DNA of 64,000 bases, from the NCBI GenBank assembly GCA_910575545.1, contig CAJTFH010000008.1, forward strand, positions 38,109-102,108, read 5' to 3'. A program made the position numbers and the translations under genes. How positions within the stretch are numbered: the stretch's first letter is position 1; the number at the start of each line of letters is the position of its first letter. The notes under the pieces are model-generated. The model ran no database searches and was not told where the DNA came from. It saw only the letters and a program-made list of their open reading frames with translations. This document shows, in pieces, positions 36,348 to 45,622 of this stretch. The stretch is from Bacteroidales bacterium (GTDB lineage: Bacteria > Bacteroidota > Bacteroidia > Bacteroidales > Muribaculaceae).

Positions 36348-37081
36348 TGAAAATCGCATTGATCGGTTACGGCAAAATGGGTCATGCCATTGAGCGTTTT
36401 GCCCTTCAACGCGGCCATGAAATCGTGTGCCGCATAGATGCCGGTGACTCCGGTGCTTTTGATTCACCGGAATTTGCATCTGCCGATGTTGCCATAGAGT
36501 TCACAATGCCCTCTGCTGCAGTCGGCAATTTCGCCTGTGCGCTGGAAAAAGGCATCCCTGTAGTGTCGGGCACCACCGGATGGACAGCAGAAATGCCGCA
36601 GGTGGAAAAAATGGTTGCCGATATGGACGCCACCCTTTTCTGGAGCTCGAATTTCAGCATCGGGGTGAACCTGTTCATGCGGGTCAACGCATTCCTCGCC
36701 GGGATAATGGAAGGATTCCCCCAATACGGCGTGTCGATGAAGGAAATACACCATATCCATAAACTCGACCATCCGTCGGGAACAGCCATAACACTCGCAG
36801 AAGGCATTATCGCCAATAACAGCCACATAAAGGGTTGGACAGAAACCGGCGGCGACGAGACCACTATGGTAATCGAACACCAACGCCAAGGGGAAGTGCC
36901 GGGCACACATATTGTCAGCTGGCAGTCGCCAGTCGATGCCATCACCATCGAACACCGTGCGTTTTCGCGCGACGGTTTCGCCTTGGGTGCCGTGGTCGCC
37001 GCCGAATGGGTGGTTGCCCATCCCGAAAGGAAAGGAGTCCTGTCGATGGGCGACATGCTAAAAGAGATGGGGGCATCCTGA
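36347..37081 (+). CDS. dapB: 4-hydroxy-tetrahydrodipicolinate reductase DapB
   Basis: NAD(P)H-dependent reductase (244 residues) of the diaminopimelate/lysine pathway, needed for peptidoglycan. Nucleotide-binding KIALIGYGKMGHAIE at 2-16; DVAIEFTMPSAAVGN; PVVSGTTGW; NFSIGVNLFMRVN; substrate-binding EIHHIHKLDHPSGTAITLAE; C-terminal FALGAVVAAEWV. All conserved positions of the catalytic HH-x-x-K-x-D-x-PSGTA motif are visible. Slightly short at the N-terminal lobe, as usual for Bacteroidetes. Confidence 0.97.
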   Translation: MKIALIGYGKMGHAIERFALQRGHEIVCRIDAGDSGAFDSPEFASADVAIEFTMPSAAVGNFACALEKGIPVVSGTTGWTAEMPQVEKMVADMDATLFWSSNFSIGVNLFMRVNAFLAGIMEGFPQYGVSMKEIHHIHKLDHPSGTAITLAEGIIANNSHIKGWTETGGDETTMVIEHQRQGEVPGTHIVSWQSPVDAITIEHRAFSRDGFALGAVVAAEWVVAHPERKGVLSMGDMLKEMGAS

Positions 37082-37145
37082 CCCGCTGCCAGATTGCCGT
37101 TTTAAATAAATATCATCAAAAGCAAACAAAGAACAAACAAACCAT

Positions 37146-38645
37146 ATGAGCCGTTCAAGCAACACATACCACCAGGATATCACCTCCAGGCGGAAAGAAT
37201 CTTTCGGAGAAGACTTCAGCCGCCGCATAAGAGAAAACCGGCCTACACGCTGGGTGCGTTTCCTACTGGTGATGATTCTTTTTGTGCTGTGGGTTGCCTG
37301 GATGGGCAACTGGTGGCTGCTGCTCGGAGGATTACTCCTGTTTGACATCTACATCACCGGCTACATCCCCTTCACATGGTGGAAACGCACGAAAAACGGA
37401 GCTGTGAGAGGCGTCATGTCGTGGATAGACGCCATAGTGTATGCCCTGATTCTTGTCTACTTCCTGTTTGCCTTCATCGGGCAGAACTATCAGATACCGT
37501 CGTCATCTCTTGAAAAGACCCTCTACACCGGCGACTACCTGTTTGTCAATAAAACCGTCTACGGCCCGCGTGTGCCCATGACACCCGTTTATTTCCCGCT
37601 CGTTCACAACGAACTCCCTTTCGGCCTGGGCAAAAGCTATCTCGACAAACCATCAGTCACCTACAAACGCCTCAAAGGGCAACGACAGATCGAGGCCGGA
37701 GATATTGTGGTATTCAATTTCCCCGCCGGAGACTCTGTGATGAGCAAAGTGCCCAACCCCGACTACTACTCGCTGGTGGCAATCCATGGCCGCGACCGCG
37801 TGCTGGCCGACAAAGCCACCTTCGGAGAACTGATATACCGCCCCGTCGACCGCCGCGAGAACTATGTCAAACGATGCGTGGGGCTGCCGGGACAGCGGCT
37901 CCGAATATCAGACGGTGACATATATATCGATGGAGAAAAATTCCTGACCCCTGAAAATGTGCAGTTCAACCATTTCTACCAGGCAGCCGGAGCCCCTCTA
38001 TCCGAAGAGGAGTTTGAAGAGTTCGGCATACCGGTCGACGACCGTTTCAGCGTGGATGTCTCAGCGACAGATATTCCGTCGCTGATTGAACTCGGTTTCA
38101 GAATCAGTCCCGACGGGAGCGTGCCGCCGATTTATGTGTCGCCTATGACACAGGCCATGGTAGCGAAAATGGAGGGTAGCAACCGCATAGCCAAGGTGAT
38201 GAAGCAGATTCCATCACCTGAATCGATGGTGAAACTATTCCCGCAAGCCATATCCGACGGATGGACCCGCGCCGACTATGGCGGCACCGACGGCATATGG
38301 ATTCCCAAGAAAGGGACGGCTCTGAAAATGAACCGCCGAGCATGGGATATCTACGGGCGTACGATTAAGGTTTATGAAAACAATCCCGACGCTGAGTGGC
38401 GCGACGGAAAGATGTGGATTGGCGGCAAGCCTGTCGGCTACTACACCTTCAAGATGGATTATTACTTTATGATGGGCGACAACCGCGACAACTCACTCGA
38501 TTCACGTTACTGGGGTTTCGTGCCTGAAGACCACATTGTCGGAACCCCCTGGCGCGTGCTTGTGTCGTTTGACAAAGACAAATCGCTCCTGAAAGGTGGC
38601 ATCCGCTGGAATCGCATCCTTAAAGACGCCAACCCCGATAAATAA
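37146..38645 (+). CDS. lepB: Signal peptidase I
   Basis: Inner-membrane serine protease that removes signal peptides from exported proteins. 499 residues, long because of an insertion between conserved boxes, which is usual in Bacteroidales. Two membrane helices near 35-70 (FLLVMILFVLWVAWMG, LLGGLLLFDIYI) and one near 95-113. Catalytic Ser121 in QIPSSSLEKTLYTGDYLFVNK (usual motif SGSM, here SSSL); catalytic Lys242 in NYVKRCVGLPGQ; C-terminal MMGDNRDNSLDSRYWGFVPEDHIVG. It follows dapB by 64 bp and precedes the WbqC-like gene by 14 bp. Confidence 0.96.
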   Translation: MSRSSNTYHQDITSRRKESFGEDFSRRIRENRPTRWVRFLLVMILFVLWVAWMGNWWLLLGGLLLFDIYITGYIPFTWWKRTKNGAVRGVMSWIDAIVYALILVYFLFAFIGQNYQIPSSSLEKTLYTGDYLFVNKTVYGPRVPMTPVYFPLVHNELPFGLGKSYLDKPSVTYKRLKGQRQIEAGDIVVFNFPAGDSVMSKVPNPDYYSLVAIHGRDRVLADKATFGELIYRPVDRRENYVKRCVGLPGQRLRISDGDIYIDGEKFLTPENVQFNHFYQAAGAPLSEEEFEEFGIPVDDRFSVDVSATDIPSLIELGFRISPDGSVPPIYVSPMTQAMVAKMEGSNRIAKVMKQIPSPESMVKLFPQAISDGWTRADYGGTDGIWIPKKGTALKMNRRAWDIYGRTIKVYENNPDAEWRDGKMWIGGKPVGYYTFKMDYYFMMGDNRDNSLDSRYWGFVPEDHIVGTPWRVLVSFDKDKSLLKGGIRWNRILKDANPDK

Positions 38646-38659
38646 ACGCTGACACTGCC

Positions 38660-39295
38660 ATGCAGTCGCCTCTGATGCTCTATCCGGACCAAGCGGCCAT
38701 TCTTCCGTTGCGCTACTACGGAAGCATCTCACACTACGCCACCATGGCCGCCTTCGGGAAAACCGTGATTTGCGCAGGCGAGCTTTTCGACAAGCGCCGC
38801 AAATCGGTGCACCGTTGCGAAATCGCCGATACCCACGGGCGCATCCAGCTCACCGTACCGGTGGCAAAGCCCCACGGGATAGACCGCGCAAGGTGGTCTG
38901 ATGTGCGTGTCAGCGACCACGGCGCGTGGTGGCATGTTCACCGTGTCACCCTTGAATCAGCCTATGGACGCACACCCTTCTTCGAGTTCTATATCGACCG
39001 GTTCCTCCAGTTTCTCAACCGCGGCGTCGTAGACCGTTATCAGTCAGTTGCCGACCTCGACATGGCCATTGATGCCGAAATCCGCTCAATTCTGATGATC
39101 GACACAGAAGTTGTAGCAGACTATCAATGCAACACACCTGCCCATACACCCGGTCTGACAGAAGCAAGCCAAATGCCGCCCTATTGGCAGGTACGCGGTT
39201 CTATCCACGGCTTCATGGCCGACCTCTCAGTCCTCGACCTCATCTTTAACCTCGGCCCCGAAGCACCCCTCTACCTCAAATCACTATTAAAATAG
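38660..39295 (+). CDS. WbqC-like family protein
   Basis: A 211-residue protein of the WbqC family, with LRYYGSISHYATMAAFGKTVICAGELFDKRRKSVHRCEI-type N-terminus, LTVPVAKPHGIDRARWSDVRV, HRVTLESAYGRTPFFEFYID and the C-terminal SVLDLIFNLGPEAPLYL box. No signal peptide, so cytoplasmic. The family was named from an O-antigen locus and is often found directly after lepB in Bacteroidetes; biochemical function is not established. A structural link to phosphotransfer or transferase roles has been proposed but cannot be judged here. Confidence 0.88.
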   Translation: MQSPLMLYPDQAAILPLRYYGSISHYATMAAFGKTVICAGELFDKRRKSVHRCEIADTHGRIQLTVPVAKPHGIDRARWSDVRVSDHGAWWHVHRVTLESAYGRTPFFEFYIDRFLQFLNRGVVDRYQSVADLDMAIDAEIRSILMIDTEVVADYQCNTPAHTPGLTEASQMPPYWQVRGSIHGFMADLSVLDLIFNLGPEAPLYLKSLLK

Positions 39296-39367
39296 TTCTG
39301 ACGATTTACTTATATGTTTCAGATAATAAAAAACGAATTTAATCTCTGAAATTTCGGGCGTTTTTCG

Positions 39368-39375
39368 TAGATTTG
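39368..39375 (+). promoter_or_regulatory. Predicted -7 box for the Crp/Fnr regulator gene
   Basis: TAGATTTG matches TAnnTTTG, 40 bp before ATG 39416. No clear -33 TTTG. Confidence 0.4.
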
Positions 39376-39415
39376 TTGATAAACAAATTGTCGGATTTCA
39401 TTTCAGTTTCGCATC

Positions 39416-40042
39416 ATGGATTGGAGCAGTTTCAGAGAAGCACTGAGCGAAGAGTCGGATTATATGCTGACCGATGAGCTTTTCAATTCTATAATAGACC
39501 ATTCCGAATTATTATCATTCAACCGTGGCGATGCCATTATCGACATCGGCAAGATGGTGCCTGACGTCTATATAATAGCCGAAGGGGTGGTCAGAGGCTA
39601 TCTGTTCCAGAACGGCACAGAAAACAACATATGCTTCGGACTGACCGGCACACTGATCACCTCAATGCACTGTTTTTCACGCAACGAACCGTCGATATTG
39701 AGAATCGAAGCCTGTTCACGCGTAAAAGTGCTGAGAATCAGAAAACGGGTGTTCGACACCCTTGTTGAGAAACAGAGCGGATTTGCCATGTGGGTGGCAG
39801 GCGTCTTCACCCGGAGGGGATATTTCAGTGAAGTGAAAGCAAAAATAATGAGCGGTGACGCCCTGTGGCGTTATAAAGCCCTGAAAAACATGCGTCCGGA
39901 ACTGCTTGAAAATGTGCCTATGAAAGCCATCGCATCTTACCTGGGAATGTCGGAAGTACATGTAAGCCGCATAAAAAAAGCCATCAGCACAGAGCAGAAA
40001 GGGAAGCAAACCGATAAAAATCCTGAAGAGAAAAAGCGGTAA
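39416..40042 (+). CDS. Crp/Fnr family transcriptional regulator
   Basis: A 208-residue cytoplasmic regulator. The N-terminal cyclic-nucleotide-binding-like domain is at about 15-135 (FNRGDAIIDIGKMVPDVYIIAEGVVRGYL, then NICFGLTGTLITSMHCF and SILRIEACSRVKVLRI). A dimer helix follows, then a C-terminal helix-turn-helix (MKAIASYLGMSEVHVSRIKKAI). The effector is unknown: no Fe-S cysteine cluster as in Fnr and no clear cAMP-binding RxS motif. It has its own probable promoter. The next gene, 131 bp downstream, encodes a very large secreted protein with its own predicted promoter; a regulatory link is possible but unproven. Confidence 0.88.
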   Translation: MDWSSFREALSEESDYMLTDELFNSIIDHSELLSFNRGDAIIDIGKMVPDVYIIAEGVVRGYLFQNGTENNICFGLTGTLITSMHCFSRNEPSILRIEACSRVKVLRIRKRVFDTLVEKQSGFAMWVAGVFTRRGYFSEVKAKIMSGDALWRYKALKNMRPELLENVPMKAIASYLGMSEVHVSRIKKAISTEQKGKQTDKNPEEKKR

Positions 40043-40102
40043 GTATTATACGCGGCCGTCAATTTATTAACATAGGTTATTTTTTTGCACTAACACTATT
40101 GG

Positions 40103-40110
40103 TATCTTTG
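40103..40110 (+). promoter_or_regulatory. Predicted -7 box for the large secreted protein gene
   Basis: TATCTTTG lies 63 bp before ATG 40174 and makes the in-frame upstream codons (from 40099) unlikely as starts. A T-rich run precedes it, but the -33 spacing is not consensus. Confidence 0.5.
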
Positions 40111-40173
40111 CCGGTAAAGGTTGTTTTGCAAAACCTGAACGCGCATATTAATCACTTACCAAATTCCTATATT

Positions 40174-43100
40174 ATGAACAAAATCATCACAGCTGTTATT
40201 TCTGCATTACTGGCGGTTGCCATTGCAGACGCAGCGCCCGCCACTCCTCGGGGGAAAGACACGGGTGTGCGCCATGAGTCAGCCAGGCCTTTGGCTTCTA
40301 TCCAGGGCAATTCGGCCAGTGGCAAGGATACGCGGCACATATTTGGAACTCTGCCACCACGCAAGTTCAGCAATAAAGCCCTGAAAATTAGGAATCTGGC
40401 AACAGGAGGAATTGCCACTCCGGCCGATTTGTGCGGTAGCGTAACATATAACACCGAGTCCAACCGTGGCATACAGATTATTCCGCAGACCCCGGAAGGT
40501 GAGTTCGTGATGATTGCGCCTGACATCGTTGCAAACCGTGGCGCGGTAATGGTCGACGGAATCTATTATGTGGCCCGCAGCGAAGGATACCTGGATTATA
40601 CATATTATATCGACACATACGATGCCACCAACTGGGAGCTGATTGAGTCCCGTGAGACATCAATCGAGCTGATGTCGGCCGACATGGCTCTCGATCCGGT
40701 AAGCGGAAAAGTCTACGGTTGCTTCTTCGCAAGCCTCGACAACATTTCGGGAAAAGAGACCTACGCATTCGGCACGGCTGACTTTGAAACACTGACAATG
40801 ACCCCTATATGCTCTTTGGAAGATAAATTCTGGAGTGCGATGGCCTTCGACAACGACGGCACTCTCTACGCCATCGATATGGAAGGTAAACTGTTGGTAA
40901 TAAACAAGGAAACCGGTGAAACAGTGCGCGAGGTGGGTTCTACAGGTCTAACCCCATTCTACACTTCCTCTGGTATAATCGAGCCCAAGACCGGCCGGTT
41001 TTTCTACACATTCGCCAACTACTATAACGGTTCACTCTATGAAATCGACAAAGCCACAGGCGCATCCACACTCCTTGTCGACTTCCCCAACCAGGATAAT
41101 ATCACCGGACTGTTCTTCCCACCCGCACCTGCGGCCGACAATGCACCGGCACAACCCACCGGCCTCAGCACCGATTTCAATGGAGCCTCCTTGCTTGGCA
41201 ACGTGGTGTTCACCGTTCCTTCACTGACCTATGGAGGCTCCCAGATAGAGGGCGACATACAATATTCCGTAATCGTCAACAAAGAATCTTTAGCCAACGG
41301 CACAGCCCGGGCCGGAGAAACAGTCTCTGCCCAGGTTAAACTGCCTCAAGCGGGTGAATATGAGTTCATCGTGGTTCTGAGCAACGATGCCGGTGAAGGC
41401 CCGAAATCGAAAGCCAAGGCTTATGTAGGCAACGACACACCTTTATCTCCTGAAATAATATCATTCGAGCGGGTCGGCGGCAGCTTCAACCTGTCATGGA
41501 AACCCGTTGACGCCGGGGTGCATGGCGGATATGTCGATGCTGCATCCGTGACATACAAGGTTATCAGAATGCCCGACAACATAACCGTTGAAGAAGCCAC
41601 CGCCGCGACTTCCGTATCGGATCCGGTGGCGCAACCCGACAATCTCACCGCCTACAGCTACACTGTCACAGCTTCAGCCGCCGGCCTTGCGTCAGAACCG
41701 GCCTCTACCGATGTCATTGCTCTCGGTGAAATTCACCCCCCGTATTTCCCCACATTCCTCGACGAGAATCCGTTGCAGCTCTACACCCTGATTGATGCCA
41801 ACAACGACGGCCAGGTATGGGAAATCTTCAAATGGAACGAAACCACAGCCGTGTTGCGTTTGAAATACAACTCTTCCGAAGTCCTCGATGACTGGGTAAT
41901 AACACCGCCTATCGCCATGGAAGAGGGCAAAAGCTACAAGGTAGCATTCAACACCTATGCCCAGGAAGCCTCCTACCCTGAGAAACTTGAAGTGAAATGG
42001 GGCAACGCCCCGACCGTGGAGGGTATGGCAAACACTCTGATGCCACCAACTGAAATAACCGCCTTAAAGAAAGAGCCTCTCCATGTCGAGGAATATATTA
42101 CCCCGGCTGAAAGCGGAACCTACTATATCGGCTTCCACGGCATAAGCGGTGTCTACACATACTACCTCTATGTATCAGACTTTGAAATCTCCGCAGGTAT
42201 GGGCCAAGGTGATATCGCTGCGGCTGTCACACAATTCAATGTAGCGCCCGACCCAGCCGGCGAACTCAAGGCCGTGGTCTCAATGTCGGCACCGGCTGTC
42301 GACACCGGCGGCAACCCGCTGGAGGCCGTAAAGAAAGTCGAGCTTTACCGCGATCTGGAACTCGTGCATACTTTCACCGACGTCACCCCCGGAAAACCTC
42401 TCGAACACACCGATAATGTCGGGGTAAAAGGCGTCCACACATGGCGGGCCATCCCCTACACCGAAGCCGGAGCAGGCATCGCCTCTGAAGATATCAGCCG
42501 CTATATCGGAATCAACATTCCAGGCAAGGTCGAGAACCTGGCCGGTGTGGAGACCGACGGCGACGGCATGGTCACGGTTTCATGGAATCCACCTTCAGTC
42601 GATATTGAAGACAACCTGATTATGCCCGGAATCATCACTTACACACTCTGCGACATATCAGACCCCGATAACCCGGTGGTTCTTCTTGAAAACACGAAAG
42701 AAACAACCCATTCTTACCGTGCACTTGAAGCCGGTTCACGCCAGACCCTCGCGCAATGGCAGGTGACAGCCCATACCGAAGCCGGTTCAGGCATTGATGC
42801 CAAATCGGTGTTCGTTCCTGTCGGACTCCCCTATGAAACACCCTTCCGCGAATCTTTCAGCGGCGGCAATGTGTCGTCTGTCGCCTATGCCAACAATATT
42901 GCAGGGCGCGGCATGTGGGACCTCCTCAATGACAATTATGGCATCAAATCGCAGGATGGAGATTACGGCTATGCCGGAATGACAGGCGTGCAGTCGGGTG
43001 ATGCCGCAGCCCTCGGCCTCGGCAAAGTCACGATACCGCAGGAGAATCCCGGCATCTGGTTCTATGCCTACAACATCAACACCGGCACCGATAACGAAAA

Positions 43101-44613
43101 CACCGTAAAGGTTGAAGCCAACACCGGAACGGGATGGGAAGAGGTGGCAACCATTGTGATGAAAGACCTCCCTGTAGTTTCAGCATGGAACAGGGTAACG
43201 CTCAAACTCGACAAATATGCCGGGAAAGCACCCCATTTCAGGTTCATCGCCACAACCCGCACCTATTCCAACACTCTCATCGACAATGTTAACATAGGTT
43301 CGCTTTCTGAAACTGACCTTGCAGCCGAACATATCTCTGTACCGGATAAAGCCGCCGCCGGCACCCAATTCCCTATCCGGGTGACAATCGGCAACTATGG
43401 AGCATCCGGAACTGAAGATTATACGGTGAAACTCTTCCGCGACGGCAACGAGATTGCCACTGCCAACGGTGTGGCTGTAGCCTCCGGTATGCGCGCCACC
43501 GTCGGGTTCAACGACACCCTTAACGCCATGTCGGGCAAATCATCGGAATATTATGCCGAGGTGCAGTCTGAAGCCGACGACAATGCGTCCAACAATATCT
43601 CGCCGAAAGCCACTGTGGTGCTCGACGTGCCGATACTTCCCGTTATCAAAGACCTCAGCGGCGAATGCATCGACAAGAAGGTTACGCTGACATGGGGCAA
43701 TCCGGATATGTCGACCCTGCTCCCCGACCCCGCAACCGAAAGCTTTGAAAACGCAGAGTCGTTTGCCATAAACTCAGTTGAAGGCTGGTCGTTCATCGAT
43801 GCCGACGGCGCCCCCACATGGAAACTCAGCAACAAGACATTCCCCAACGAAGGTCTCGAAATGGCCTATATCGTATTCGATGACACCCATGAATTCGCCG
43901 ATGAATACCTGACGGCCAACACAGGCCACAAATACCTGGCCTGCATGTCGGCCAAAGTCTACGAACCCGAACACAACGACGACTGGCTCATATCGCCCCG
44001 GCTTTGCGGCGCATCCCAGCAGATTTCGTTCTTCGCCAAGAGCTATACAACCCAATATGGCTACGAGCTGGTTGAGGTCTATTACTCGCTCGGCGGCAAA
44101 GAGGTTGACGATTTTGTGAAAGTCGGCCATACCATCGAAGTGCCCGAAGGATGGACACGCTACACAGTCGACCTTCCTGAAGACGCCCTCTATTTCGCAA
44201 TACGCTGCATATCAGCCGACCGCTGCGCACTGATGATTGACGACATCACATATATCCCCGATGCCGAACTCCCCGACCTCGGACTGAAAGGATATAACAT
44301 CTACCGCGATGGCGTCAAGCTCAACGACTCGCCCGTTGCCACCAAGTCCTACTCCGACATCATATCCGACGGCGAGCCCCACCGATATGGAGTGACAGTG
44401 GTTTATGACCGTGGAGAATCTGCCATCTCCAACATCATTGACGTAGAGACAAGCGGATTAGGCAATGTCCTTTATGACAACGCATCTCCACAGTCCGGCG
44501 ACGTCTATGACCTCCGTGGCATCAAAGTGATTTCAAACGCCACACCACGGCAGGTGTCAGCCCTCCCGGCAGGCATCTACATCCACAACGGCCGTAAAAT
44601 CACAGTGAAGTAA
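40174..44613 (+). CDS. Large secreted multidomain protein with fibronectin-like and cleaved-adhesin-like domains and T9SS sorting domain
   Basis: A 1479-residue exported protein. Signal peptide 1-21 (ISALLAVAIADAA). Residues about 95-330 form a beta-propeller-like region (MALDPVSGKVYGCFF, MAFDNDGTLYAIDMEGKL). Several fibronectin type III-like domains follow (VTYKVIRMPDN, VTVSWNPPSVDIEDN, VTLTWGNPD). Two or three jelly-roll segments resemble the cleaved-adhesin/choice-of-anchor-J family, the last near 1180-1360 (ATESFENAESF ... DDWLISPRLCG ... RCALMIDDITYI). The C-terminus DLRGIKVISNATPR ... LPAGIYIHNGRKITVK is a type A T9SS domain. No protease or hydrolase active site is visible. Probably a surface adhesin or binding protein. 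It is monocistronic between its own promoter and a strong terminator. Confidence 0.85.
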   Translation: MNKIITAVISALLAVAIADAAPATPRGKDTGVRHESARPLASIQGNSASGKDTRHIFGTLPPRKFSNKALKIRNLATGGIATPADLCGSVTYNTESNRGIQIIPQTPEGEFVMIAPDIVANRGAVMVDGIYYVARSEGYLDYTYYIDTYDATNWELIESRETSIELMSADMALDPVSGKVYGCFFASLDNISGKETYAFGTADFETLTMTPICSLEDKFWSAMAFDNDGTLYAIDMEGKLLVINKETGETVREVGSTGLTPFYTSSGIIEPKTGRFFYTFANYYNGSLYEIDKATGASTLLVDFPNQDNITGLFFPPAPAADNAPAQPTGLSTDFNGASLLGNVVFTVPSLTYGGSQIEGDIQYSVIVNKESLANGTARAGETVSAQVKLPQAGEYEFIVVLSNDAGEGPKSKAKAYVGNDTPLSPEIISFERVGGSFNLSWKPVDAGVHGGYVDAASVTYKVIRMPDNITVEEATAATSVSDPVAQPDNLTAYSYTVTASAAGLASEPASTDVIALGEIHPPYFPTFLDENPLQLYTLIDANNDGQVWEIFKWNETTAVLRLKYNSSEVLDDWVITPPIAMEEGKSYKVAFNTYAQEASYPEKLEVKWGNAPTVEGMANTLMPPTEITALKKEPLHVEEYITPAESGTYYIGFHGISGVYTYYLYVSDFEISAGMGQGDIAAAVTQFNVAPDPAGELKAVVSMSAPAVDTGGNPLEAVKKVELYRDLELVHTFTDVTPGKPLEHTDNVGVKGVHTWRAIPYTEAGAGIASEDISRYIGINIPGKVENLAGVETDGDGMVTVSWNPPSVDIEDNLIMPGIITYTLCDISDPDNPVVLLENTKETTHSYRALEAGSRQTLAQWQVTAHTEAGSGIDAKSVFVPVGLPYETPFRESFSGGNVSSVAYANNIAGRGMWDLLNDNYGIKSQDGDYGYAGMTGVQSGDAAALGLGKVTIPQENPGIWFYAYNINTGTDNENTVKVEANTGTGWEEVATIVMKDLPVVSAWNRVTLKLDKYAGKAPHFRFIATTRTYSNTLIDNVNIGSLSETDLAAEHISVPDKAAAGTQFPIRVTIGNYGASGTEDYTVKLFRDGNEIATANGVAVASGMRATVGFNDTLNAMSGKSSEYYAEVQSEADDNASNNISPKATVVLDVPILPVIKDLSGECIDKKVTLTWGNPDMSTLLPDPATESFENAESFAINSVEGWSFIDADGAPTWKLSNKTFPNEGLEMAYIVFDDTHEFADEYLTANTGHKYLACMSAKVYEPEHNDDWLISPRLCGASQQISFFAKSYTTQYGYELVEVYYSLGGKEVDDFVKVGHTIEVPEGWTRYTVDLPEDALYFAIRCISADRCALMIDDITYIPDAELPDLGLKGYNIYRDGVKLNDSPVATKSYSDIISDGEPHRYGVTVVYDRGESAISNIIDVETSGLGNVLYDNASPQSGDVYDLRGIKVISNATPRQVSALPAGIYIHNGRKITVK

Positions 44614-44641
44614 TCCTTCCATAACATAATCCCACCTGACC

Positions 44642-44676
44642 CACGGCGGCATGTCGCAACCCGACATGCCGCCGTG
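44642..44676 (+). terminator. Terminator of the large secreted protein gene
   Basis: CACGGCGGCATGTCG (44642-44656) pairs perfectly with CGACATGCCGCCGTG (44662-44676), a 15-bp stem with a 5-nt loop, followed by CATTTTATT. Confidence 0.85.
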
Positions 44677-44752
44677 CATTTTATTATGACAACTAACAAT
44701 CGGGCATGTTATGACGTTATCATCAATACATAAGTTTAAATTGAGATTTAAC

Positions 44753-45526
44753 ATGGATATACGGGAACTGACTGGCTTGAGGGGGAAGGTGGCGGTGGTC
44801 ACCGGAGGTGGCGACGGCATAGGGCGCGGATGCGCTTTGGTGCTTGCAGCAGCAGGGGCTTCGGTGGTGGTCAGCAACCGCACATTGTCGAAAGCCCAGG
44901 ATGTGGTGAAAGAAATAACCGGCAGTGGCGGCAAAGCCGTGGCCGTGGAATGCGACGTGGCCAATGACAGCCACCTCGACAGGCTGATAGACACGGCTGT
45001 CGACACTTTCGGCACTGTCAACATACTGGTCAACAATGCCGGCCTGGGGGGAGGGGGGCGTGAAAACCCGTTCAATATCGACCGCGCCTATGTTGAGCGC
45101 ATTTTTGCCATAAACGTGATCGCCCCGTGGAAGCTGTGCCGCCTGGCAGCCCCGCATATGCAGCGTTCAGGCTACGGCAGCATCGTAAACATCACCTCGA
45201 TGAGCAGCATCAACAACGACCCAAACATGGCCATATACGGCTCGTCGAAAGCCGCCCTCAACCACATGATGTCGAATCTCGCTTTCGACTACGGCCCGAT
45301 GGGCATCCGCGTCAACAACGTCGGGCCGGGCGCCACCCGCACCCGTGCCCTCTCATCGGTGCTCACACCCGAAATTGAACGGCAGATGCTCGCCCACACC
45401 CCGCTGAAACGCCTCGGCGAAGTGGCCGACATTGCCCAAGCCGTGCTGTTTTTCGCCTCCCCCATGTCCTCCTGGGTCAGCGGCCAGACCTTGATGGTCA
45501 ACGGCGGCGGGGTGCAGACCCTCTGA
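44753..45526 (+). CDS. Short-chain dehydrogenase, resembling 7-alpha-hydroxysteroid dehydrogenase
   Basis: Cytoplasmic NAD(P)-dependent oxidoreductase of the classical SDR family, 257 residues. Cofactor site VAVVTGGGDGIGRG; NNAGLGGGG; catalytic Ser149 in NITSMSS, Tyr162 and Lys166 in YGSSK; VNNVGPGATRT; C-terminal SSWVSGQTLMVNGGGVQTL. Several stretches (AAGASVVVS, ITSM, LTPEIERQMLAHTPLKRLGEVADIAQA and the C-terminal GGGVQ) resemble E. coli 7-alpha-hydroxysteroid dehydrogenase HdhA as I recall it. That would mean oxidation of the 7-OH of bile acids, but 3-oxoacyl-ACP reductase and other SDRs remain possible. ATG 44753 gives the usual short N-terminus; ATG 44711 is an in-frame alternative. Confidence 0.85.
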   Translation: MDIRELTGLRGKVAVVTGGGDGIGRGCALVLAAAGASVVVSNRTLSKAQDVVKEITGSGGKAVAVECDVANDSHLDRLIDTAVDTFGTVNILVNNAGLGGGGRENPFNIDRAYVERIFAINVIAPWKLCRLAAPHMQRSGYGSIVNITSMSSINNDPNMAIYGSSKAALNHMMSNLAFDYGPMGIRVNNVGPGATRTRALSSVLTPEIERQMLAHTPLKRLGEVADIAQAVLFFASPMSSWVSGQTLMVNGGGVQTL

Positions 45527-45545
45527 CCGATTCGTCCGGCCTCAT

Positions 45546-45602
45546 GCCAACATACTGACAGCGTTGTGCCGGAATGCGGCACAACGCTGTCAGTATGTTG
45601 GC
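45546..45602. repeat. 26-bp perfect inverted repeat between convergent genes
   Basis: The left arm 45546-45571 (starts GCCAACATACTGACAGCG) is the exact complement of 45577-45602, with a 5-nt loop GAATG. It lies between the SDR stop (45526) and the tnaA stop (45623), which are convergent. It may act as a bidirectional terminator although no T-run follows on either strand. Confidence 0.8.
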
Positions 45603-45622
45603 AGGTTGATATTCTGCTTATC

